64,000 nucleotides of DNA from Phialocephala subalpina (lineage: Eukaryota > Ascomycota > Leotiomycetes > Helotiales > Mollisiaceae), in the NCBI GenBank assembly GCA_900073065.1, contig FJOG01000042.1:372001-436000 (forward strand), given 5' to 3'. The notes beneath the pieces are model-generated. The model saw only the letters and a list, made by a program, of their open reading frames with translations, made no database searches and was not told where the DNA came from. The position numbers and the translations under genes are program-made. This document shows, one piece after another, positions 43,990 through 53,512 of the stretch (positions are counted from its first letter, which is position 1; each line of letters starts with the position of its first letter).

Positions 43990-45175
43990 CTTTAGGCTTG
44001 GTAATTGGAAACAGTGATGCTCTTCTTGAATGATAGCTGTAGTGATGTTTTCTAAGCTTGGTGTGTGAGGGGTATCCAATTGGTTCTGGTTGCTCATTGC
44101 TTGTTGACTATTACTTACTGTATGTTGCTTGTTGTCTTTCCTATTGGATTTTGCTCGTTGCCTTTTGTTTGTCCTTCGCTGCTAGTCAGCACTTTTGGTC
44201 TCTTAGACTTGCAGGGCCTTTTGTTGCGGATAAATTTTAGACTAGCGTGCACGTGATAAATTGAGGTGTGCTATAAGACTTGCTCTTCTACCTCTACAGT
44301 GGACAGGTACGCTGTTTATATAGGCCCTGAGGGCCCTATAAGCCCTGAAGCTTCGGGGTCTCCTAGCCTGAACGAAGTGCCCGTTCAGGGCCTTCTACGC
44401 CACCAGTGGCGTAGGGGCCTTAGGCCACAACACCTTTGCCATGGGCCGGGCTTGCTACATAAAACAAAGCGTCATGATCTAGGCCAACTATCGTCTTCAT
44501 TGAAATGGGTTGGAACCAGCAGTAGATTGCCAAAGTCTGGCAAAGCTGGGAAAGTGAAAATGACGTTGTTGGTTGCTTATAAGATCCCCTATTTAGGATC
44601 TGTGGCTCGTACAAAAGGAGGGTGAGTCGCATAGTCCAGGACAAGGGTTCCTGTGCCATGGCCAGAGGATTCTATTACCCAAGGGAAGTGTGCTCACTAT
44701 CTATTCGCCTGGCAAGATATATTTTCAACTTGGGGGTAACAAATCACCCCGTACAGCCCGAGCAGCTCGCTCAAAATATATGTATAAGGCTTTCATGAAG
44801 GATGAAAGATGTCAACATGAAGGTGTCACCAGAATTCACTGGCTGGGCTGCCTAGATAGGACAAAATATGGCACCACGCTTTGCTCCGCACATTGCAGAT
44901 GTCACGGGGAACACCGTTTTTAACCCCCCTGGAATCTAGTCATCGCGGAGAGCGGGTTTTTGAACGTCCTGGCTCTTGTTAGCCCCTTCTGCATTGCCAA
45001 TCATTTATTATTATTTTTCCCGTCAAGATCTCCGCGCTCCTCCCTAAGACACCCAAAACTGCAAGCCCTCAACAATCTGCCTCAGACAACCTTATTCACG
45101 AAACCATCTTCACGCAGCATTCCTGCACGTTCTTCTTTGTCCGATTTTCTTTGCGCAACCTTCTGACCAACCCAC
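43990..45175. other. intergenic region with GC-rich hairpin cluster
   Basis: 1.19 kb. Apart from the hairpin cluster at 44318-44425, the sequence is AT-moderate and T-rich at the left. A pyrimidine/CA-rich leader precedes the gene at 45176. Short frames inside it are not convincing. Confidence 0.45.
44318..44425. repeat. cluster of five GC-rich hairpins
   Basis: In about 108 bp there are consecutive inverted repeats: TATAGGCCC/GGGCCCTATA, CCCTGAAG/CTTCGGGG, CCTGAACG/CGTTCAGG (7 nt loop, 44367-44389), CTACGCCAC/GTGGCGTAG (2 nt loop, 44395-44414), and GGCCTTAGGCC. It is preceded by CTACAGTGGACAGGTACG, which resembles the CAGTGGA start of mariner/pogo-type terminal repeats. No transposase frame is seen. 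Confidence 0.6.
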
Positions 45176-45805
45176 ATGTCAGCCAGCATGGAGGTGAGTT
45201 TTGATCTAAGATATGGTCAAACTCAAGACTTAGTAAGTCAGCTAAGCATCAGTCTCTTCAACAATGCTAATACGTAGCAGGTATTTGATGGCCTATGTTA
45301 TTACATGACATCCATGAGCGTGGTATGTACTACCTTTTGATCGACACCACGCGCTCCTGTTTCATCTGCTAATTACCGCGTCGCAGCGCAATCTAGGATA
45401 CAAGTTCACCACAGCGGTTGCACTTTGTGAGGAGAATTATGACGAACTCGAGCCCCCCGAAGCAGGGCCAGTTTCCGCGAAGTCAAAGACTGACCCGGTA
45501 TGTTCTTGAAGTGGTCTACATGTTCTGTTTGATTTGCTGGGTGATCCTAGGGCAATATCGGAGACCACGTCCTGAGGACAGTCGATGCTTCCAGTCTCCG
45601 CGTCGCCCATCCTCCACCGCAGCAATTCGAGCCCACCTCCGCAGTTGATGCCGGTAGCAGCCCTCCCCCCCCCCCCCTCGAAGACTACCTACAAGCCCAA
45701 CCTACGCCACTGCCCGTGGCCAACTACCCCGCGCCCCACAGCCTCTTTCCGGAAGCTTCCAGCATGTCGCACCTCTTCTACCAGGCTACGCAGCACCCTC
45801 TCTAG
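45176..45805 (+). CDS. small orphan protein, four exons
   Basis: Exons 45176-45193, 45281-45322, 45387-45497 and 45551-45805; all three introns join in phase 0 with consensus ends (GTGAGT, GTATGT, GTATGT; CAG, CAG, TAG); 141 aa. The product begins MSASMEVFDGLCYYMTSMSV, continues with a short folded part (RNLGYKFTTAVALCEENYDELE) and ends in a Pro/Ser/Ala-rich tail with HSLFPEASSMSHLFYQATQHPL. No family recognised. A run of 13 C in exon 4 encodes five prolines, so the frame downstream depends on an exact homopolymer length. The next gene starts only 12 bp after the stop codon. Confidence 0.55.
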
Positions 45806-45816
45806 CCTAGAGAGTC

Positions 45817-46269
45817 ATGCCACCCCGCCCCCAAACCATCGACAAGAAGGCTTTGCAGGGTCTCTTTGACTTGCCGGTCAGTGCGCGCATTGGCTTACAA
45901 TATATCGTTCCACCGCGAGAGAACCACCAAAATAGCCAGAACAAACCCCCTGGCAAACAACGACGTGCTAGATGGGAACCTGCGCACGTCCAATATCTGG
46001 AAGAATTGATGGAATTGGCGACATGGACCTTGAACCGACCTCTAGAATCCAAAGATTTCCCAGCTATCACCGAGGCTCTGCATCGAAAGTTCCGCGGTGG
46101 CTCGGCACCTGGCAATCTATATTCGGACCGGGGTTATAATACTATTCACTCCTCTGGTACAAAGAGCCGAGCATATGATACTTCGCTCAGACGTTTGATT
46201 CCTGATCATGATCTGGTCAAGGCTAGGAAGCCATGGGCACCCGTTGATAAACGTCGCAATCGTCAGTGA
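45817..46269 (+). CDS. orphan protein with SANT/Myb-like segment
   Basis: Single open frame of 150 aa from ATG at 45817. The centre (RARWEPAHVQYLEELMELATWTLNRP, ESKDFPAITEALHRKFRG) has the spacing of a SANT/Myb-like helix bundle: W, hydrophobic helix, then K.F..I...L..KF. The rest is basic (SSGTKSRAYDTSLRRLIPDHD, APVDKRRNRQ). A DNA-binding role is therefore possible but not shown. It lies 12 bp after the stop of the previous gene in another frame, so the two could be parts of one gene joined by an unseen intron or separated by an error in the poly-C run. Confidence 0.45.
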   Translation: MPPRPQTIDKKALQGLFDLPVSARIGLQYIVPPRENHQNSQNKPPGKQRRARWEPAHVQYLEELMELATWTLNRPLESKDFPAITEALHRKFRGGSAPGNLYSDRGYNTIHSSGTKSRAYDTSLRRLIPDHDLVKARKPWAPVDKRRNRQ

Positions 46270-47354
46270 CGGATAGGAGGTAGAAGATTTGCAACGAGGG
46301 TGAGGGTAATCTTGTGAGAGTTACTGCTGGAGTCAAACAGAGTTCGGATTTACTTATTCGTCCCTTGTAGCGCACAACCGATGGCCAAGTTTAAGGCTGC
46401 CATGGATAGCATGCGAACGCTTGCTAATGTACATTTATAAGATACCCAGTATATGTTATTATTGTATGGACCAAATAGTTAGTTTGGACAGAAAGAATTT
46501 GCTTGCCTTGGAATTATTTCCCTATTTGATCTGAGCCGTAAAGTGTCCCCTGTCATCGGGAAACACATCCAGTACAATCACATCTCGATCCCGAACCCCC
46601 GATCAGGTGATCATGTATCCAGTGTTTCCAATAGTGTACGCTCGTATTACGGAGGCTAGTATTGAGGCCATATGAACGTACGGCGTATAATACCAAGTCC
46701 TTACGCACGCCTTAAGCTCAGTTCCGTACCGTGCAACTATATTGATCCATATATTAAAATACGGATTACGTAATTCATTTCTTTTATATTTTCTTGATAA
46801 CTAGAGATAAAAGCTTTAAAATATATATAATTTAAAGCTTTTTAATAAGTTTTTAAGTATTAGTATTTGATTTTATCTTTTTAAATGATTTAAGTATTAA
46901 AAGAGAGAGAATAAAATAAGAATAAACTATTTGCGGGGTAATAGAGGGGTAAATTGGGGGCCAAAACTCCCTTATTCCGTATTTTAGTATACTGCGAGTA
47001 ATATCCCGTAATACGGAATTAAGTCTATACGCACGATCGTATAATAAAGCTTACTTATCACTAGAAATACAATGCTTATTTTAAATACGTACGTATTTAT
47101 GCCCTGTATATTAAATTATGGGTTGCACTATTAGAAACATTACATGTATTTAATCATTGCGTGAAAAAGTAAGACGGGGACGGAAGCGGAGCAATGTCAA
47201 ATAAACCCCGCGTATCTTCCGAGAAGAACAAACTTACTCCCCCGGCCCCAAATGATCTCTGCGTATCCCTCTAAACCCTTCTGACGAACTTGCGTTTCTC
47301 GAGGAAGCACTTCCTTTGGCACAAACGTTGATCAGCATCCAACTTCATCCCAAG
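46270..47354. other. AT-rich intergenic island
   Basis: 1.09 kb. From about 46740 to 47170 it is strongly AT-rich with many TA steps and no open frame. Near-identical 15-mers AAGTCCTTACGCACG (46695) and AAGTCTATACGCACG (47021) bracket the core. CCGTATT/AATACGG inverted words also occur (46977 and 47011). It looks like an old RIP-mutated repeat remnant, but no transposon domain survives. Confidence 0.45.
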
Positions 47355-48086
47355 ATGACTTCCATACTAAGCAATGGGTCACTCTTCCTGCATACTCTCG
47401 GCCTAGCATCTTTCACCTCGAGCTTTCAATACCTCTTCTCCCGTCCAACCAAAATAAGCCAAGGTTTCGGAGGACATTTCCAATTCCTCACCAACATCGG
47501 TGGGTCGTTAGTTCTCCAGAACCTTCCCAACTCCAAATTAACCATATCCAGGACTTCTACTATCTTTCCTATCTTTCACGCTCTCAATTATCGACGACAT
47601 CCTCCCCACCAGCACCCTCGATCGTCTCAAGAGAACAACACGCTTCATCGCCATGCCCCTCGAAGCCACAATCACCCTTTCATACTGGCTGCTCTATTTC
47701 GCAAACAAATCCCTCATCGTCGATCATCGAGCCTTGCCTCTGCCATTTCACAGGGACATTGGATTCCATCTTCTCCCGGCACTTTTCTTGCTAGCAGACT
47801 ATTATGTCGTGCCTCCGAAGACGGCAATGCGAGTGCGACCTAAGGTGGCTGGCATTGCATTTGTAGGCTTCCTTGGTCTTTATGGGATTTGGCTGGAGAT
47901 GTGTTATGAGAGGAATGGGNNNNNNNNNNNNNNNNNNNNNNNNNNNNNNNNNNNNNNNNNNNNNNNNNNTTTTGGCCGTATCCGATTCTTGGGAAGATCG
48001 GCACAGAGATCAGGGTGGTGCTGTTTGTGACAGCTGCGGCGATGATGGGGGTAACTTCGTTCTCGGTGCACGTGATAGTTGCTTGA
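47355..48086 (+). CDS. FAR-17a/AIG1-like membrane hydrolase, interrupted by assembly gap
   Basis: Exon 1 is 47355-47499; exon 2 begins at 47552 and runs to the gap at 47920; the frame resumes after it and stops at 48086. Membrane segments and family motifs are seen: FGGHFQFLTNIGLLLSFLSFTLSIIDDI, MPLEATITLSYWLLYFA, HRDIGFHLLPALFLLADYYV, IAFVGFLGLYGIWLEMCYERNG, and after the gap FWPYPILGKIG. AIG1/ADTRP proteins use a conserved Thr and His to hydrolyse fatty-acid esters of hydroxy fatty acids in the ER or plasma membrane; here the Thr is in PLEATIT and the His in DIGFHLLPA. Confidence 0.78.
47920..47969. other. assembly gap of 50 N
   Basis: Exactly 50 undetermined bases, a conventional placeholder. 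The flanks are CYERNG and FWPYP of one protein. Confidence 0.98.
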
Positions 48087-48554
48087 CTGCCTAGGCAGCC
48101 CTTATAAACTGTGTAAAGCTCCAAATTCCATCTGTTGTATCTCCTTTGAACAGTAATTCTTTGACGTGCCGAAGGAAGCTCAAGCAGGAGGAGTTGTCTG
48201 ATAATATTCAGGAAAGGAAAACACGTGGAAAGGTCGCCATCGTTCCGCTCGTTCCGCTCACTTCACTGGACCCCCGCTAGTAAGATGGCATACCCCGCGG
48301 AGCTCTCCAACTCTAAGTATTAGTCAGGTCAGAACGAGTACATGCTGTGTTACTAACATTCGATGCATTGCATTGCATTTCTAAGCATGCCATGACGATA
48401 CCTTGCAGCTTCGCATGGAATCCAAGCATATAAGACTTATTCGCCTCCAGATGTCGGTCAAGATCTTGAAATCAGGGATACACTTCACCTGTACGTATAT
48501 AGATCGAAAGGAACTTCAACACAGAACACGACATCTCAGAAACATCACGAAAAC
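48087..48554. other. intergenic region and promoter of the MDR gene
   Basis: 468 bp. A CGTTCCGCT tandem pair is at about 48239-48258. CATATAAG at about 48428 is a candidate TATA element 125 bp before the ATG. Confidence 0.45.
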
Positions 48555-49634
48555 ATGTCCATCCCCAAATCATTCAAAGCCGCCGTGGTTCACGAACCAG
48601 GAGCCCAAAACGTCGTCTCCGACCGCTCCTTGGCACCCTTGGAGTCTGGCGAAGTTGCCATCAAAATCACAGCCACAGCCATCAACCCCGTCGACTGGAA
48701 GATGCGCGACCACAAAGCATTCATCAACTCCTACCCCGCCATCCTAGGCTCAGATGCTGCCGGAACCATCGCTGCCATCGGACCCGACGTCTCAGGTTTC
48801 TCCATTGGCGATCGAGTATTCTTCCAAGGCATCATCGGCAAATACAATTCTTCCACTTTCCAGCAATATTGCAAGATGCCTGCTGTACTAGTCTCTAAGA
48901 CACCAAGCAATATCAGTGATGAACAGGCTGCAGGCATCGGACTTGCAACGATGGCGGTTGTTACTGCATTCTATGACAAAGAGGGTCATGGGTTGACGGC
49001 TCCGTGGGAGGATGGGGGTCAGGTCGGGAAGGGGAAAGCTGTTGTAATTATCGGAGGTGCTTCGTCGGTTGGACAGTATGCTATCCAGCTTGCAAGATTG
49101 TCAGGCTTCGAGAGGATCATCACCAATGCGAGTGCCGCAAATCACGAGTTCCTCAAGAAGCTCGGCGCACATCTCGTCCTAGATCGGGCCCATTCGAGTC
49201 CCGAGGAATTCAGAGCTGCGATTGGCGAATTACCTCTGGATTTCGTGTTCGATTCCATCTCGGCGAAGTCTACACAAATCTTAGGTGTCCAGATTATTCA
49301 AGCGACGAAAATTACAAATAGCGAGCTTGTGACGGTGCACGTTGTTCATCCAGATGCTATCGATCCAGATGCTGTAGCACTTGGTCAGTCAGAAGAGCCA
49401 AAAGTGGATGTCAAGCGGATTTTGGGTATCGGTAGTTCTCCAGCTCTGCGTTACCTGAGTGAACCTCTGGCAAGGAACCTGGGAGGCGAGGATGGCTATA
49501 TTGCCAAAGGTCTTTTTATACCGAACAGGCCGCGTGTGGTTCCGGGTGGGTTAAATGCATTGGAAGAAGCGCTTGCTTTGAACAAAAAGGGTGTTTCAGG
49601 GGTGAAAGTCGTACTCCGTCCTTTCGATTTGTAG
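48555..49634 (+). CDS. medium-chain dehydrogenase/reductase (zinc-less MDR, enoyl reductase-like)
   Basis: Single exon, 359 aa, ATG at 48555. The GroES-like N-terminal domain has the pattern KAAVVHEPG, NPVDWKMRDH and ILGSDAAGTIAAIGPDVSGFSIGDRV. The Rossmann domain has VVIIGGASSVGQYAIQLARLSGF. The NPVDWK and LGSDxAG motifs, and the lack of zinc-ligand cysteines, place it with the fungal trans-enoyl-reductase/quinone-reductase-like MDR proteins. These reduce activated double bonds with NADPH, sometimes in polyketide pathways, but no polyketide synthase is present here. A stand-alone detoxification role is equally likely. Confidence 0.88.
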   Translation: MSIPKSFKAAVVHEPGAQNVVSDRSLAPLESGEVAIKITATAINPVDWKMRDHKAFINSYPAILGSDAAGTIAAIGPDVSGFSIGDRVFFQGIIGKYNSSTFQQYCKMPAVLVSKTPSNISDEQAAGIGLATMAVVTAFYDKEGHGLTAPWEDGGQVGKGKAVVIIGGASSVGQYAIQLARLSGFERIITNASAANHEFLKKLGAHLVLDRAHSSPEEFRAAIGELPLDFVFDSISAKSTQILGVQIIQATKITNSELVTVHVVHPDAIDPDAVALGQSEEPKVDVKRILGIGSSPALRYLSEPLARNLGGEDGYIAKGLFIPNRPRVVPGGLNALEEALALNKKGVSGVKVVLRPFDL

Positions 49635-49872
49635 GCAATGATAACCAATTGATATCTTGTCCTCTGCATCTGCAACTGTATCTGATCTGTATCATTGGTG
49701 GCCTTCAGTGAGTGTTCACACTTGTCGACCTTAGGTTCTTATTGTGTGCTATGTGACGCAATATGTAATTTTTGTCTAAATGCGACTCAATTACTCAGTG
49801 GACTATGTCCTCTCGCGGTTTCAACAATCCTTCCACGGATTAGCCACTGCATCCTCGTCATATGGGCAAAGC
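49635..49872. other. short convergent intergenic region
   Basis: 238 bp between the MDR and AAAP transporter 3' ends. Nothing recognised. Confidence 0.4.
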
Positions 49873-52475
49873 TTACGTGTAAATGAGATTCCCCAAAACG
49901 CAACAAGTCACAATGGCCAGAGAGGCCTTTGCAATGAGAGTCCCTCTTAACCATTTCCTCTTGGTGAAAGCTTTGAAGACCGTGTGGGTAGTGATGTCTT
50001 CCTGGGCCCGTTCTTGGAACGAGAGTCCTTCAGCTGCGCTTAGTGGTCGATGCGAAGTGCTGGAATTATTGCGTGTTGCAGTGGAGCTTCTTCTTCGTAA
50101 AACCTGGCCTTCGGAGAGCGCAGGAGCTTCCAACGATTGGGCTGTTGGTAGAATTTGTGTGGGAAGAAGCACCTCTTCAGTACTCTCGCCCGTTGCCTCT
50201 GAATTCGAGACATTGGATGGCCTCCCATCGTGTGACCTTCGGCCAATGCTTGGATTCCTGGACACAGTTGGTGAATAGACGACTCGAAGAGGAATGGATG
50301 ACGGGTCAAGCCCCGACGCGGAGGTATCCTGGCTCATGTCCGCAATGTCATTCCCTTTGTCGGACTTTTTCGAGGACGTTTCTTGATATGATGTGCTATT
50401 CCGCCTGTTGGCTACTGGTGAAGTGGCTACGACAGGCGGGGGAGCAGAAGGCTCGTAGATTGTGACGCTGTTCTCTTCGTCTGCTGGGGTGGTTATTAAA
50501 TGAGGGACACCTTCTAGCGCAAGGCTTCTTCGTACAGAGGCGAAAGACCCGGGTGCTGAACGAGCTGATGCAGTAGAGTTCTCGCGATGCAAGACGAAGA
50601 TGTCACCGCCTGGTCCATGTTAGTAAGATAGAAGGTATAAACAGGGGTCAAATACCCGATGTATCGACAGTGCTTGCTGTGTGCGTCTTCGAGGAGAGGT
50701 ACAAGACGAGAGGGATAATGAAGTTGGTACTCGATCCGAAAATTAATGATGACCAGTTCATGACCAGAACTAACCAGCCCTGAGGTACTGTGAGTCAGGT
50801 AGCAAGCAGGGCCGGGGTAGCATGTGAGACGTACCTTTGTTTGAAAGGGGATTATGATAGCCCAGGGTACTAAACTTGCCCACACAGTTGCCCATTCTGA
50901 GAGCGTTAGCATCCGCCGGTCTGCATCCCCCAGCATCACACCTACTGTTCGAACAAATGTTCCCTCGCACGAGGTTGTACCTAATCACGATACTTCAAGA
51001 AGTTAGTACTATGTTTTCAGCACATGGAAAGAGCCGAAGAGGAGGAAACCTCTTCGGAAGCTCCCAACACAGCCAAATTCAAGAGGCGAAACAAAGAAAA
51101 GGCTTGATTACGCAAAAACGGGAACCGACGTGACAAGAACTGAGATAGGAAAGACGATATTAACGAGAATGATCAATATCTTGTTTTGATCAGCGGTACT
51201 CAGCGTGGCGAGTATATCGGACGTGGACTTGATTTGAAAGCTCGCAGCACCGGTCAGTCCAATGACGATGTACAACGCCACGCAAATAATTATGGGGTAA
51301 ACAATCGATTTGTGTATAGACACACGGCGAGAAAGCTCGTTGATGAACGACGGGACGGTGGTTATCTGTCTCCGTTAGTGGCAGACCAAATACATCTCGG
51401 CTGAGGTGGCATACGAAGGCAAAGTTGCTGAGTACGAAGCCGAAGAGGGCACTTTGATTGTTGCCCACGGTGGGAATCTCACGGTCCAGTCCATGATCTG
51501 CGAAGAGAAAGATCCAGACGATCATGACGAAGAACAATGCAGCGACTGAGATGAGCTGGAACTTGATGTTCTGGACGAGACTCATCATTGAAAGCGGGAG
51601 GACCATTGCCGCAGCGATCTAATGGCGAATTAGTATATTGGTGCCTGCAGGACCGTTTCGGATTGACTCACGATATATCCAAGGGAGAATAGCACGTATG
51701 AATCGAATGGTGAGCCTGATGGACTGATTTCGGACACTTGGACGAATGTTAGCGTCGCAGCACGACAAGATTTATCTTTACTTACCGCAGACCCAACCAT
51801 GGGTGAAGCTAAGAGCGCACGTCTTGTGGAATAAACGAATAAGTAAAGAATCCATAGTCTGCGACCACCGGAATTAGCATACTGGAGTTCTGAGAAGCTC
51901 TGCGAGCAGTTACGAACCTGTTCCGAGATAATGATGCTCGAAACGTTGATGCTCTGTAGCGCGCAGAACAGGAGTACCTGCATCAAGATGTGAATCCTGT
52001 CACCTAGATATAGGTGTGCGACAGTACTGAACTCGACGCGGGCCTGGAAGCGTTCATTCCCATGGATGGCCGACATCGTTTCCACCAAGAAAAGTGAGAC
52101 AACTCCTGCCAAAGCACCGAAGAGGACGAAGGCAATTGTTGGGCTACATCGAGCAGGTCAGTAGCAAGCAAGGTAGAATTGGAGCTGAGGTCGAAACTCA
52201 CGTCAACCATCCTGCTTGCTGATACAGCAGTGGAACTAGGACATGATTAGCAAATAGAAGGACCAGGAAGATCGGGGGTGTCGTACTCGTAGTCAGACCA
52301 GGCCCAGTAATCGAGCTTACTGGATATCTCCAAGTCAGAATTAATCAAGAATATAGATCCGACTCGTCCACAAGCTGCTATCCAGCCCGAGGCTCCGGAA
52401 ACAGAAGGAAGGAGCAAGCCTGGACTTACTCAGCAAGGCCATTCCTCCATAGAAGCCGATTTCTTGTGCTGCCAT
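49873..52475 (-). CDS. amino acid transporter, AAAP family (Avt-like)
   Basis: Twelve exons on the minus strand: 52475-52430, 52319-52287, 52235-52202, 52143-51918, 51858-51786, 51736-51672, 51618-51415, 51365-51112, 50992-50946, 50896-50835, 50779-50656, 50609-49873; 634 aa, every junction in frame. The opening (QEIGFYGGMALLISSITGPGLTTIPLLYQQAGWLTPT) is the AAAP transmembrane 1 signature. About ten further helices follow, e.g. VVSLFLVETMSAI, LISVAALFFVMIVWIFLF, IVYPIIICVALYIVIGL and ILIILVNIVFPISVLV. The last exon is a long cytosolic Ser/Thr-rich tail ending in a hydrophobic segment. It would move neutral amino acids across the vacuolar or plasma membrane by proton symport/antiport. The start could be further upstream. 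Confidence 0.8.
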
Positions 52476-53512
52476 CTCGATGGTCTTCACCGGCTTCCGG
52501 TGGCTCAAGATGAATGTTTGCTGGCGATGATGCGGCTACCGTGCGTCATTGCACCACGGACGGAGAGGACGGGCACTGTCGTGATACAACACCTTGCAAT
52601 GAGAAGAGAGATTGCATCAATAAGAAAAGACACCCGAATCAAGAGGGATCCCGACTTGCAGACATGAGAATGTGTAGGTATGAGAATGGAGAAGAAGAAG
52701 ATGATGAAGACGAACGCGGCAACGTAGTTCGTAAGGTTAGACGTGCGACCCGACCCGACCCACAGGCGTCAGCTCCTAAGGTTCAGGTGAGGCAATTACG
52801 GTACTGTTGCCAAATGTTGAGATGGAAATCGAGTGTCGCGAGTAGCACTTGCTCTGCCACTGAGAAATGCGCATTCGGACTTCAATTTCAGACTTCCATT
52901 TGGCAAACAAGAAGCTCGCCTTGCTGTTGTCAGAAACAGAAATGAGGTTGACCAGCGGGCTTGGCGGGTTAACCTTCCTTCGTAAAGCAGCGGCTGCTGC
53001 TCACTAACCTTACAGCAGCGACGCGCTAAGGTTAAATTGCTGAGGACCGAAAGCAAGCTGCAACCCTCAATCTCAGAACCAACATCGTTTCCTGAAGACC
53101 TCTCTCCATCACACAACTTGATCGAAGGTCGGGCAACAACGATATCGATATTGCTTGCCGGCCGAGATGATGATGAGAGATCTCTTCTCCTCAACGTCGG
53201 GCATTTGATGCCAAGCAGCCAAGCCTGATATCGGCTACAGAGTCCCCTTTGAGCCATTGTCGGAGTCTCTTGCCCTGGCCTATCTACCCGACTGCAGACT
53301 CCATGCTTCACCATCTTACGAACCCCAATGAACAATCCATATCAAGACCAGTAAGCAAGTGTTGTTCATTCTTCTCTTATCAGCCCCTGGCCGTTGCCCA
53401 GAGATATAAAAATCGGTCGTGGGGCAAACATGTGCGGTATAAGTATACAGCAGCAGCAGCAATCATTGTCCAATATGATTTATCGTCGTTTTGCGAATAC
53501 CCAATCTTCGCC
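52476..53512. promoter_or_regulatory. divergent control region of two amino-acid transporter genes
   Basis: 1.04 kb between the AAAP and APC start codons. Five copies of a TAAGGTT/AACCTTA word occur: about 52732, 52777, 52969 (TTAACCTT), 53005 (TAACCTTA) and 53027 (TAAGGTTA). The last two form a perfect inverted repeat with a 14 nt centre. No other gene is convincing. Confidence 0.5.
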
